IMG/VR virus record: IMGVR_UViG_3300042891_000377
Span: 1-64,000 of that record
From: a virus
Strand: one strand, 5' to 3'
Length of the DNA stretch: 64,000 bases
Within the stretch, counting starts at the first letter, position 1. The number at the start of each line of letters is the position of its first letter. The notes beneath the pieces were generated by a model that was given only the letters and a program-made list of their open reading frames with translations, was not told the origin of the DNA and did no database searches. Made by a program: the position numbers and the translations under genes. Below, piece after piece: positions 49,990 to 57,346 of the stretch.

Positions 49990-50007
49990 TTGTAACAAGA
50001 TGTAACA
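49990..50007 (+). promoter_or_regulatory. Second tandem TGTAACA repeat upstream of xoxF
   Basis: TGTAACAAGATGTAACAA: direct repeat with a 10-bp period between the two xoxF promoters. Confidence 0.4.
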
Positions 50008-50012
50008 AACTA

Positions 50013-50020
50013 TATAAATA
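50013..50020 (+). promoter_or_regulatory. T4-late-type promoter TATAAATA of xoxF
   Basis: Perfect TATAAATA; predicted +1 is 50026, the first base of an inverted repeat. Confidence 0.65.
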
Positions 50021-50025
50021 AAGTT

Positions 50026-50047
50026 GTTATTAAGGGTCCTTAGTAAC
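50026..50047 (+). other. 5'-end hairpin of the xoxF late message
   Basis: GTTATTAAGG / CCTTAGTAAC arms (one mismatch) with a two-base centre. It starts exactly at the predicted late +1. The half-site TAGTAAC recurs upstream of pqqA. Confidence 0.6.
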
Positions 50048-50117
50048 ATTTTCAAAACTTGTGGTCCGCGGCATACAGCAACCGGCACGTTTTTATTTAA
50101 ACACAAGGGAGATGTAA

Positions 50118-51983
50118 ATGAAGTTAAAATCAATTAAAGTAGCATTAAGTTTAGTTTTAGCATTACCAGCAGTAGCTTTCGCAGCAGCTGACCAAGAAAA
50201 AGCAATGAAAGACGCTAACAACTGGGTTGGCCCACGTGGTCAATACGACAACCAAGGTTACAGTGCATTAGCACAAGTTAACAAAGGTAACGTTAAAGGC
50301 CTTAAAGCTGCTTGGACATTCGCTACCGGTGTAAACCGTGGCCACGAAGGTTCACCAGTAGTTGTTGGTAACATGATGTACGTTCACACAGCGTTCCCAA
50401 ACAACGTTTACGCTCTTGACTTAAACGACAATCAAAAAATCGTTTGGTCTTACTTCCCAAAACAAGATCCATCAGTACAAGCTGTATTGTGCTGCGATAA
50501 CGTTTCACGTGGTCTTGGTTACGGCGACGGTAAAATCTACCTACAACAAAACGATGGTAACTTGGTTGCTTTAGACGCTAAAACTGGTGCTAAAGTATGG
50601 TCAACTTTAATCAACGATCCAAAAGTCGGTGCTACTAACACTAATGCTCCACACGTGATCAAAGATAAAGTACTGACAGGTTGTTCAGGTGCTGAATTTG
50701 GTGTTCGTTGCTTTATCGCAGCTTACAACTTAAAAGACGGTTCATTAGCATGGAAAGCATACTCAACAGGCCCTGATGCTGAAATGTTAATCGGCGAAGG
50801 CTTCAACAAAGATACACCTGAGTACAGCGCACTATCAGTTTACCAAGACGTAAACGGTGGTAACAAATTAGGTGGTTCTTTCAACACTATCCCTAATGAC
50901 AAATTAGTAATTGGTCAAAAAGAGTTAGGCACACGTACATGGTTGAAACCACAAGCAGTTAAAGATGGTTGGCAACATGGTGGTGGCTCTGTATGGGGCT
51001 GGTGGCCGTATGATGCTCGTACAAACTTGGTTTACTACGGAACAGGTAACCCATCAGTTTGGAACCCAGATGTACGTCCAGGCGACAACAAATGGTCTAT
51101 GACTGTTTTCGCTCGTGACTTAGACACTGGCGTTGCAAAATGGGGTATGCAAATGACTCCACACGATGAGTGGGATTACGATGGTATTAACGAAGTAATC
51201 TTGTTCGACAAAGGTGGTAAAACATACGCATGGCACCATGACCGTAACGGTTTTGCTTACACTTGGAATGCTGGTAACGGTAAATTAGTTGCTGCAGAAA
51301 AAGTACACCCATTCGTTAACTGGGCAACTGGTGTTGATTTGAAAACAGGCGTGCCTAACAAATTGGCTACTGCTTCAACTCACCAAGATTACAATGCAAA
51401 AGGCGTTTGTCCAGCTGCTTTGGGTACTAAAGACCAACAACCAGCTGCGTACTCACCAAAAACTGGTTTAATTTACACTCCATTGAACCACGTATGTATG
51501 ACATACGAGCCAGTTGAGTCTAAATACGTTGCAGGTCAACCATGGGTTGGTGCTACATTGACCATGTTCCCAGGTCCAGACGGTGTAATGGGTGGTTTCG
51601 GTGCTTACGATCCAATGACAAACAAAAAAGTTTGGTACAACAAAGAGAAATTCTCTGCTTGGGGTGGTGCTTTAACAACTGCTTCAAACTTAGTATTCTT
51701 CGGTACTTTAGATCGTTGGTTTAAAGCTGTAGATGCATCATCAGGTAAAGAACTATGGAAATTCCAAGTTGGTTCTGGCGTGATTGGTAATGCATTCACA
51801 TACGGTCACAAAGGTAAACAACACGTTGGCGTGCTATCAGGTATCGGTGGCTGGGCTGGTGTGGCGATGAACCTTGGTATGACTAACCCAACAGACGCTT
51901 TAGGTGCTGCTGGTGGTTATGCTGAATTAACAAAATACAACGCGGCTCCTGGCGGCGGTGCATTAACAGTATTCAGTCTTTAA
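50118..51983 (+). CDS. xoxF: Lanthanide-dependent methanol dehydrogenase XoxF
   Basis: 621 residues. Signal peptide ends VAFAAAD, so it is periplasmic. An eight-bladed PQQ propeller is indicated by repeated W-motif segments. The vicinal disulfide C125-C126 (VLCCDNVSRG) that stacks on PQQ is present. The active site PHDEWDYDGINE gives catalytic Asp353 and an extra Asp355, the residue that marks the lanthanide (Xox) rather than the calcium (Mxa) type. It oxidises methanol to formaldehyde and passes electrons to a cytochrome c. AAGGGAGATG precedes the ATG. The gene is intact and bounded by its own promoters and terminator. It is strong evidence for a methylotroph host. Confidence 0.96.
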   Translation: MKLKSIKVALSLVLALPAVAFAAADQEKAMKDANNWVGPRGQYDNQGYSALAQVNKGNVKGLKAAWTFATGVNRGHEGSPVVVGNMMYVHTAFPNNVYALDLNDNQKIVWSYFPKQDPSVQAVLCCDNVSRGLGYGDGKIYLQQNDGNLVALDAKTGAKVWSTLINDPKVGATNTNAPHVIKDKVLTGCSGAEFGVRCFIAAYNLKDGSLAWKAYSTGPDAEMLIGEGFNKDTPEYSALSVYQDVNGGNKLGGSFNTIPNDKLVIGQKELGTRTWLKPQAVKDGWQHGGGSVWGWWPYDARTNLVYYGTGNPSVWNPDVRPGDNKWSMTVFARDLDTGVAKWGMQMTPHDEWDYDGINEVILFDKGGKTYAWHHDRNGFAYTWNAGNGKLVAAEKVHPFVNWATGVDLKTGVPNKLATASTHQDYNAKGVCPAALGTKDQQPAAYSPKTGLIYTPLNHVCMTYEPVESKYVAGQPWVGATLTMFPGPDGVMGGFGAYDPMTNKKVWYNKEKFSAWGGALTTASNLVFFGTLDRWFKAVDASSGKELWKFQVGSGVIGNAFTYGHKGKQHVGVLSGIGGWAGVAMNLGMTNPTDALGAAGGYAELTKYNAAPGGGALTVFSL

Positions 51984-51997
51984 TCTGTAGTTAACCT

Positions 51998-52024
51998 AAA
52001 AAGCCCACTTCGGTGGGCTTTTTT
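51998..52024 (+). terminator. Rho-independent terminator after xoxF
   Basis: AAAAGCCCAC / GTGGGCTTTT stem with a TTCG loop and T tail, nearly the same as the porin terminator at 49860. Confidence 0.92.
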
Positions 52025-52032
52025 ACCTCTGC

Positions 52033-52040
52033 AATAAATA
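52033..52040 (+). promoter_or_regulatory. T4-late-type promoter AATAAATA, +1 at a start codon
   Basis: AATAAATA, five bases, ATG 52046. Leaderless micro-ORF predicted. Confidence 0.5.
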
Positions 52041-52045
52041 CTTTT

Positions 52046-52144
52046 ATGTATACTTGGCGCGAAACGTTTATCTTTATTGAAATCATTCTATTCTTCACAC
52101 TCGTGTTTTCTATCCCCTACATAGAACAACTAATCCAACCGTAA
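52046..52144 (+). CDS. 32-aa single-pass membrane micro-protein
   Basis: Sequence MYTWRETFIFIEIILFFTLV followed by FSIPYIEQLIQP: one hydrophobic helix. The ATG coincides with the predicted late +1. It lies between xoxF and plcP. Too short to assign; late expression and the membrane segment fit a small membrane effector. Confidence 0.45.
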   Translation: MYTWRETFIFIEIILFFTLVFSIPYIEQLIQP

Positions 52145-52160
52145 CAAAAATTTAATCTGT

Positions 52161-52178
52161 TTGTAACACTACTGTAAT
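52161..52178 (+). promoter_or_regulatory. Pho-box-like PhoB site
   Basis: TTGTAACACTACTGTAAT: two 7-base half-sites (TTGTAAC, CTGTAAT) with a 4-base spacer and 11-bp period, the layout of the PhoB box. It lies 23 bases before plcP of the plcP-pstS-oprP operon. Confidence 0.65.
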
Positions 52179-52187
52179 CTTTGTGTG

Positions 52188-52195
52188 TTTAAATA
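52188..52195 (+). promoter_or_regulatory. Late-type word TTTAAATA, +1 at the plcP start
   Basis: TTTAAATA, five bases, ATG 52201. It sits about one helical turn downstream of the Pho-box-like site, so it might equally be the -10 region of a PhoB-activated promoter. Confidence 0.4.
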
Positions 52196-52200
52196 TACAT

Positions 52201-52950
52201 ATGACCACAAGATATAAGACCATTTGTATATCCGACTTTCACCTTGGCACTAAAGATGCTAAGGCTGATCTATTAAACAATTTCCTTAAAAATCACACCT
52301 GCGAAAATTTATTTTTAGTTGGTGATATTATTGACGGTTGGAAGATACAGCAGAACAAGTGGAAGTGGCATCAAAGCCATACTAATGTTATTCGTCGTAT
52401 ATTAGGTTATAGCAAGCGAGGTTGTAATGTAACCTATGTAACTGGCAATCATGACGAGTTTCTTCGCCCGTTGGTAAGTCATGGATTCAATCTCGGCAAT
52501 ATTCGTATGGTAAATCAAGCAGAATATCGCAGTATAGATGGCGAGTTGTTTCTAATTACCCACGGCGACTTATTTGACGGTATTACTAGATTAGCACCGT
52601 GGTTAGGATTTTTAGGTGATAAAGCATATGATGTAGCTTTATGGTTTAATAACTATTTTAACTTTGCTCGTAGAAAATTAGGATTTGGTTATTGGAGTTT
52701 AAGCAAGTTTTTAAAAGCTCGCGTTAAGAAAGCAATGGGTTTTGTATTTAAGTTTGAACTTAACATGTTACAGTATGCTCAAAAACAAGGGTATGATGGT
52801 GTTATCTGCGGACATATACACACACCCGAAATTAAACACATCAACGGCATGATTTATATGAACGACGGTGATTGGGTTGAAAGTTGTAGTGCCCTAGTAG
52901 AAGATTATGAAGGACGCTGGGATATTATATATTGGAATGAAATTAAATAG
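52201..52950 (+). CDS. plcP: PlcP-type metallophosphoesterase (phospholipid remodelling phospholipase C)
   Basis: 249 residues from ATG 52201. Metallophosphoesterase motifs: ISDFHLGTKDA (DxH), LVGDIIDGWKI (GD), VTGNHDEF (GNHD), ITHGDLFDG and VICGHIHTPEI (GHxH). YWSLSKFLKARVKKAMGFV and YMNDGDWVESCSALVEDYEG match the PlcP branch of LpxH-like proteins, which cleaves phospholipid headgroups under phosphate starvation in marine and soil bacteria. The alternative is LpxH-type UDP-diacylglucosamine hydrolase. The Pho-box-like site and pstS/oprP neighbours strongly favour PlcP. Confidence 0.82.
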   Translation: MTTRYKTICISDFHLGTKDAKADLLNNFLKNHTCENLFLVGDIIDGWKIQQNKWKWHQSHTNVIRRILGYSKRGCNVTYVTGNHDEFLRPLVSHGFNLGNIRMVNQAEYRSIDGELFLITHGDLFDGITRLAPWLGFLGDKAYDVALWFNNYFNFARRKLGFGYWSLSKFLKARVKKAMGFVFKFELNMLQYAQKQGYDGVICGHIHTPEIKHINGMIYMNDGDWVESCSALVEDYEGRWDIIYWNEIK

Positions 52951-52962
52951 GAGAGAATGTAA

Positions 52963-53964
52963 ATGACGATTCAACAGATTAAAACGATAATGTATTATGT
53001 AGTAATAGCATTTGCTGTATCAATGGCTGGATTAAAACAAGTTCAGGCAGCAGACAAAATGGTCAAAATAGACGGCAGTTCGACAGTCTATCCAATATCA
53101 GAAGCAGTAGCAGAAGAATTTCAAAAGAAAACAGGGGTTAAGGTAACAGTAGGTGAAAGTGGTACAGGTGGCGGCTTTAAAAAGTTCTGTCGCAGTGAAA
53201 CTGACATCAGCGATGCTAGTCGTCCTATTTCACAAAAAGAGATGGATGCTTGTAAAGAAGCAGGTGTACAGTACATCGAATTGCCCGTTGCCTACGATGC
53301 TCTAACTGTAGTAGTAAACAGCAAAAATGGCTGGGTTAAATCATTTACAGTTGAAGAATTGAAAAAAATATGGGCACCGGGTAGTTCAGTTAAAAACTGG
53401 AATCAAGTAAATCCAGCTTATCCAAATCAACCACTACAATTATTTGGCCCAGGTACAGCAAGTGGTACATTTGACTACTTCACCGAAGCTATCAATGGTA
53501 AGGCAAAATCCAGTCGCAGCGACTACACACCAAGTGAAGATGACAATGTTCTAGTAACTGGTGTAGCAGGTAATTCGGGGGCACTAGCTTACTTTGGTTA
53601 TGCTTATTACGAAGAAAACAAAGATAAATTACGTGCCATTCCTATCATTGCTAAGGGCTCAACAACGCCAGTATTACCAAGTCCAGAAGCAGTTATGAAT
53701 GGTACCTATCAACCATTAAGCCGCCCACTGTTTATCTATGTAAATGCAACAGCGGCTGCGTTTAGACCAGAAGTAAAAGCATTTGTAAATTTCTATTTAG
53801 AAAATGCACCTAAGTTAGTAAAAGAAGTAAAGTATGTTCCATTACCAGCAGACGACTATGCGGCAGTAACAGAGCATTTCAAAGCACTAAAACCAGGTAC
53901 AGGGTTTAACGGTACTCCAGAAGTAGGCATTAAAATTAAAGACTTAATTAAACGAATCAAATAA
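52963..53964 (+). CDS. pstS: Periplasmic phosphate-binding protein PstS
   Basis: 333 residues with AGGAGA upstream. The signal peptide ends [27 protein letters not shown] and [26 protein letters not shown] are the phosphate-binding loops; [17 protein letters not shown] and [16 protein letters not shown] complete the site. It captures phosphate for the host PstCAB transporter, which is not encoded here. PstS is a known auxiliary gene of T4-like cyanophages under PhoB control; plcP upstream and the porin downstream form one operon. Confidence 0.95.
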   Translation: MTIQQIKTIMYYVVIAFAVSMAGLKQVQAADKMVKIDGSSTVYPISEAVAEEFQKKTGVKVTVGESGTGGGFKKFCRSETDISDASRPISQKEMDACKEAGVQYIELPVAYDALTVVVNSKNGWVKSFTVEELKKIWAPGSSVKNWNQVNPAYPNQPLQLFGPGTASGTFDYFTEAINGKAKSSRSDYTPSEDDNVLVTGVAGNSGALAYFGYAYYEENKDKLRAIPIIAKGSTTPVLPSPEAVMNGTYQPLSRPLFIYVNATAAAFRPEVKAFVNFYLENAPKLVKEVKYVPLPADDYAAVTEHFKALKPGTGFNGTPEVGIKIKDLIKRIK

Positions 53965-53973
53965 GGAAACATT

Positions 53974-55383
53974 ATGACATTAAAAAATATTATCACAGGT
54001 TTATTCATAGCATCAGCATTAATTGCTACACCAGTATATGCAGACAGCACTAACGACATCGTGAATGCGTTGGTGATGAAAGGCGTGTTAACCGAAGAAG
54101 AAGGTGCCTTAATTAACAAAGGTCGTACTGGAGAAACAAGCGCAGTTAAAAAAGAAAAAGATACCACTGTACATGCGGCTAGCAAAATGAATATACGTGG
54201 CTACTTACAGATACGAAATACTACTATGCTCAGTGGTGACGAAGGAGTTAACCTTTGGTCAGATCGATCTGTAGGTGACAAAAATTCACTCGCTGACCAA
54301 GACAAAAACTTCCTAATTCGTCGTGCTCGTATTATTATATCAGGTTCGGCAGGTGATCGTTTAGATTACTATATTCAACCCGACTTTGCTAGTACAGCAG
54401 GTACCACAGGTAACGTTGCGCAACTACGTGATGCTTATGGTGACGTGAATCTAACCAAAGATAAAGTGCACCGTGTGCGTGTGGGTCAAAGTAAAGTACC
54501 ATATGGATTTGAAAACTTACAATCTTCACAAAATCGTTTAGCACTTGATCGTGCCGACGCATTTAACAGCGCAGTACGTGATGAGCGTGATTTAGGTGCG
54601 TTCTACTACTACACACCAGATAATGTACAAAAGTTGTTTAAAGAAATACAAGACAGTGGTTTAAAACATTCAGGTAACTACGGTATGTTTGGCGTTGGTA
54701 TATATAACGGCCAGGGTGCTAACCAACAAGATCGTAACGATAATTATCATACAGTAGCACGTTTTACTTACCCTTGGAAAACAGAAAGCGGACAAATATA
54801 CGAAGCTGGTATACAAGGTTATACAGGCAAGTATGTAAGAACAGGCAGTGCGTATAGAAGAAACATGGGCAACAACGTTTACGCAACTAAAACACCGACA
54901 TTAGAACCGGGCAACACAACTGGATTTAAAGACGAACGTATGGGTGTAAGTTTTATGATGTACCCACAACCGTTTGGTATACAAGGTGAGTGGAACTGGG
55001 GTAAAACTCCTGGCTTAGATACTGCTGCTAGTACTGATGGTATTATCAAAGAAACTAACTTGAACGGTGGTTACATTCAAACTATGTATAAAATTGATAA
55101 CTTTAAAGTATTAGATACCAATGGTACACTAATTCCATTTGTTAGATGGCAATACTTTGATGGTGCGTCAAAAGCAGAAACTAACTCACCAATGAACAAG
55201 GTTAACGATTGGGAGATGGGTGCTGAATGGCAAATCGCGCCAGAGGTTGAACTTGTGGCTTACTATCATATGATGAATCGTAGCAACCTAGTAACAGGAG
55301 CATCGGCTACTACACTAGTAAAGCAGGACTATGCTAACTTTAAAGCAGATGCCCTGCGTGTTCAACTACAGTATAACTTTTAG
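53974..55383 (+). CDS. Phosphate-selective porin OprO/OprP-like
   Basis: 469 residues, nine bases after pstS with AAGGAA before the ATG. Signal peptide ends VYADST. NDIVNALVMKGVLTEEEGA is the N-terminal helix of the OprP family; the barrel has FLIRRARIIISG, DYYIQPDFASTAG, LRDAYGDVNL, RVGQSKVPYGFENLQSS and an aromatic end QLQYNF. It would carry phosphate or polyphosphate across the outer membrane to PstS. The trio covers membrane lipid, outer membrane and periplasm. Confidence 0.85.
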   Translation: MTLKNIITGLFIASALIATPVYADSTNDIVNALVMKGVLTEEEGALINKGRTGETSAVKKEKDTTVHAASKMNIRGYLQIRNTTMLSGDEGVNLWSDRSVGDKNSLADQDKNFLIRRARIIISGSAGDRLDYYIQPDFASTAGTTGNVAQLRDAYGDVNLTKDKVHRVRVGQSKVPYGFENLQSSQNRLALDRADAFNSAVRDERDLGAFYYYTPDNVQKLFKEIQDSGLKHSGNYGMFGVGIYNGQGANQQDRNDNYHTVARFTYPWKTESGQIYEAGIQGYTGKYVRTGSAYRRNMGNNVYATKTPTLEPGNTTGFKDERMGVSFMMYPQPFGIQGEWNWGKTPGLDTAASTDGIIKETNLNGGYIQTMYKIDNFKVLDTNGTLIPFVRWQYFDGASKAETNSPMNKVNDWEMGAEWQIAPEVELVAYYHMMNRSNLVTGASATTLVKQDYANFKADALRVQLQYNF

Positions 55384-55391
55384 GAAACATT

Positions 55392-55481
55392 ATGTTTGAA
55401 CTTTTTATAGATGCTGTAAAAGATATTAGCGGTATATTGGCGATAATGGCGGCTATTGGTATATGGTCATTTTTACTATAG
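55392..55481 (+). CDS. 29-aa single-pass membrane micro-protein
   Basis: ATG 55392 after TAGGAA, nine bases behind the porin stop. Sequence MFELFIDAVKDISGILAIMA then AIGIWSFLL: one amphipathic or membrane helix. It may be a real small membrane protein of the phosphate operon. Confidence 0.45.
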   Translation: MFELFIDAVKDISGILAIMAAIGIWSFLL

Positions 55482-55540
55482 ATTGCAAGAAAATTACTGG
55501 TCTTTAATGATTTTACGTATGTTATTTAGGTCAAAACGGT

Positions 55541-55567
55541 GTTACTATATGTATAAGTACTAGTAAC
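55541..55567 (+). other. Inverted repeat upstream of pqqA
   Basis: GTTACTA / TAGTAAC arms, 13-base centre containing GTA / TAC. The right arm and the following CAAAAC..TTGTGGT are shared with the xoxF leader (50041-50065). Could be an operator or mRNA hairpin. Confidence 0.5.
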
Positions 55568-55614
55568 AACAAAACATGTTGTGGTACTTTTAATAATTTA
55601 CTAGGAGAAATACT

Positions 55615-55686
55615 ATGTGGACTAAACCAGCAGCCACTGAAATGCGTTTCGGTTTTGAAGTAACTCTTTACGTAATGAACCGTTAA
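55615..55686 (+). CDS. pqqA: PQQ precursor peptide PqqA
   Basis: 23 residues, the canonical PqqA length, with AGGAG eight bases before the ATG. It begins MWTKPAATEMR and continues FGFEVTLY, with Glu15 and Tyr19 in the E-x3-Y spacing that PqqE cross-links to make pyrroloquinoline quinone. The MW-x-KP start and R-x-G-x-EVT-x-Y core are family hallmarks. PQQ is the cofactor of XoxF, encoded 3.6 kb upstream. No pqqB-E is in the window, so host enzymes must process the peptide. Followed by a terminator. Confidence 0.93.
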   Translation: MWTKPAATEMRFGFEVTLYVMNR

Positions 55687-55708
55687 TTTTAAGGTCCATA
55701 ACGTAAAC

Positions 55709-55732
55709 AAAGCCTCTTAGGAGGCTTTTTTA
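55709..55732 (+). terminator. Rho-independent terminator after pqqA
   Basis: AAAGCCTC / GAGGCTTT stem with a TTAG loop and T tail. It overlaps the end of the minus-strand HNH gene. Confidence 0.9.
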
Positions 55733-56181
55733 TTGGCCCGTGTTTCTGCCAAGGATGCTCTAATTTTTGCTCGTGTTTCTTCACTAACGACATGCCCTTT
55801 ACGACTTGCGGCCCAATTAGCCATATGTTCTTCAGACTTCTTTTTGCCCTTCATTGCTTCAGAACGTTTTTTATTGGCTTCTTCTAACTTACCACTTGCT
55901 CGTTGTCTTTCTGTTCTAAGTTTACAACTTTCTCTGAGTTTTGCTTTAGATTCCTCAGACATGGGTTTCTTGCTGCCTTTACTCCTTGCCATAAACATTG
56001 CCTCATCTTGTCCCATTTGCCCAGACAATGCTTGCCAAGCACAATAGTCTTGCCAATTGCCGTGTTGTTCGTACAGCAAGCGATGCGCTTCTGCGTGAGC
56101 TTCTACGGTAAGTTCTATTAGGTTACTAGGATCGTCGGTGCCGCCTAGGTATTGAGGTAAGATGTGATGTATATGTTTCAT
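55717..56181 (-). CDS. HNH homing endonuclease with NUMOD-like repeats
   Basis: 154 residues from the minus-strand ATG at 56181. The N-terminus KHIHHILPQYLGGTDDPSNL followed by IELTVEAHAEAHRLLYE is the HNH zinc/metal nuclease core of T4-like phage homing enzymes. The C-terminus has NUMOD3-type DNA-binding repeats (SEESKAKLRES, SEEHMANWAASRKGH, SEETRAKIRAS). Such freestanding enzymes spread by cutting phages that lack them and dragging flanking DNA along. It sits directly behind pqqA in the opposite direction. Confidence 0.85.
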   Translation of the reverse strand: MKHIHHILPQYLGGTDDPSNLIELTVEAHAEAHRLLYEQHGNWQDYCAWQALSGQMGQDEAMFMARSKGSKKPMSEESKAKLRESCKLRTERQRASGKLEEANKKRSEAMKGKKKSEEHMANWAASRKGHVVSEETRAKIRASLAETRANKKAS

Positions 56182-56250
56182 ACAGTTATTTATTATTGTT
56201 ACTTCATAACCTATAAACAAAACTTATTGCGACCATTTAAAAATACAATT

Positions 56251-56278
56251 AAAAAAACCTATTAATCAGGCTTTTTTT
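56251..56278. terminator. Possible bidirectional AT-rich hairpin
   Basis: AAAAAA-ACCT / AGGC-TTTTTT around ATTAATC. Weak, but it has T runs on both strands. Confidence 0.35.
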
Positions 56279-56335
56279 ATTAAAAATTTTAATATATAAT
56301 ATATGTACATTAACAATTTAATCAAGGGGAAGTAA

Positions 56336-56902
56336 ATGAGTTTAATCGGAAAACAAGTAGAAGCATTTAAAGCACAAGCATACCGTCAAGGTCAGTTTGT
56401 AGAAGTATCAGAGCAAGATTTAAAAGGTCGTTGGAGTATAGTATTCTTTTACCCAGCAGACTTTACATTCGTCTGCCCAACAGAATTAGCAGACTTACAA
56501 GACGTATACGCTAGTGACTTTAAAGCAATGGGGGTAGAAGTATACAGCGTAAGCACAGACACACACTTTGTACACAAAGCATGGGCAGATGCTACAGACA
56601 CAATCCGTAACATCACCTACACAATGATTGGCGATGCTAACCATCAGTTAGCTCGACAATTTGGTGTGCTAATTGAAAGCGAAGGACTAGCTGATCGCGG
56701 TACGTTTGTTATTGATCCAGATGGTGTTGTACAGATCATTGAGATCAATCCAGGGGGTGTTGGCCGTGACGCAAAAGAACTATTGCGTAAAGTTAAAGCG
56801 GCAAAATACACTAGAGAGCATCCGGGTGAAGTATGCCCGGCTAAATGGCAAGAAGGAAGTGCTACCTTAGCACCAAGTTTGGATTTAGTAGGTAAACTAT
56901 AA
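56336..56902 (+). CDS. ahpC: Peroxiredoxin AhpC (typical 2-Cys)
   Basis: 188 residues with AAGGGGAAG upstream. [17 protein letters not shown] contains the peroxidatic Cys47, and [11 protein letters not shown] the resolving Cys, followed by the C-terminal helix. Full AhpC length. It reduces peroxides using host AhpF or a thioredoxin system; no AhpF is encoded here. It would protect the Fe-S and radical enzymes carried by this phage from oxidative stress (inference). Followed by its own terminator. Confidence 0.94.
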   Translation: MSLIGKQVEAFKAQAYRQGQFVEVSEQDLKGRWSIVFFYPADFTFVCPTELADLQDVYASDFKAMGVEVYSVSTDTHFVHKAWADATDTIRNITYTMIGDANHQLARQFGVLIESEGLADRGTFVIDPDGVVQIIEINPGGVGRDAKELLRKVKAAKYTREHPGEVCPAKWQEGSATLAPSLDLVGKL

Positions 56903-56907
56903 AAACA

Positions 56908-56933
56908 AAAAGCCCCAATTAAGGGGCTTTTTT
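56908..56933. terminator. Bidirectional Rho-independent terminator
   Basis: AAAAGCCCC / GGGGCTTTT stem with an AATTAA loop, between the convergent ahpC and cytochrome c genes. Confidence 0.9.
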
Positions 56934-56934
56934 A

Positions 56935-57231
56935 TCACTGAGTTAACACCCATTTAACTAGCGTTTTAATATCCTCGTCTTTGATCTGTGGACTCATTGG
57001 CGGCATTGGGATAGGACCCCATACTCCACTACCACCTGCTTTAACCTTTGCTACTAGTTTAGCCTCTACATCTTGACCTTTGTATTTCTTAGCAACGTCT
57101 TTATACGCTGGACCTAAGATCTTATGATCAACTGCGTGACAAGCTAAACACCCACTTTTCTGTGCCAATGCTTGGTTAGCATTTGCTGTGATGCAACTAC
57201 CTAATAATAATACTGCTAAAATAGTTTTCAT
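56935..57231 (-). CDS. Class I cytochrome c (c551/c552 type)
   Basis: 98 residues on the minus strand with AAAGG before the ATG. Signal peptide ends TANAN. Heme site SGCLACHAV (CxxCH, Cys28-Cys31-His32), then LGPAYKDVAKKYKG, and the Met ligand in WGPIPMPPM. This is the compact soluble cytochrome of the c551/c5 type, an electron carrier to terminal oxidase. It is not the larger XoxG/cL type. In this context it may accept electrons from the XoxF pathway in the periplasm (inference). Confidence 0.92.
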   Translation of the reverse strand: MKTILAVLLLGSCITANANQALAQKSGCLACHAVDHKILGPAYKDVAKKYKGQDVEAKLVAKVKAGGSGVWGPIPMPPMSPQIKDEDIKTLVKWVLTQ

Positions 57232-57330
57232 TTTAGACCTTTCATAAAAGTTAACTTACAATGTATTTAACGCCGATAAACTATATCTATTTATTTTTGG
57301 TAGAATTTTGATTGACGAAAATTCCAAAAG

Positions 57331-57338
57331 AGTAAATA
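57331..57338 (+). promoter_or_regulatory. Late-type word AGTAAATA before the cyclase
   Basis: AGTAAATA eight bases before ATG 57347; TTGACG lies at 57312. Confidence 0.3.
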
Positions 57339-57346
57339 ATAGTACT

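Noticed and set aside
37472-57231. The window as a host chromosome segment because of dnaK, porin, xoxF and pstS
   Set aside because: T4-type replication, fibre and small phage genes flank and interleave with the cargo, and phage late promoter words precede it on both sides.
56935-57231. The cytochrome as XoxG/cytochrome cL, the direct partner of XoxF
   Set aside because: At 98 residues with a C-terminal Met in a PMPPM context it fits small c551/c5 cytochromes; cL proteins are larger.
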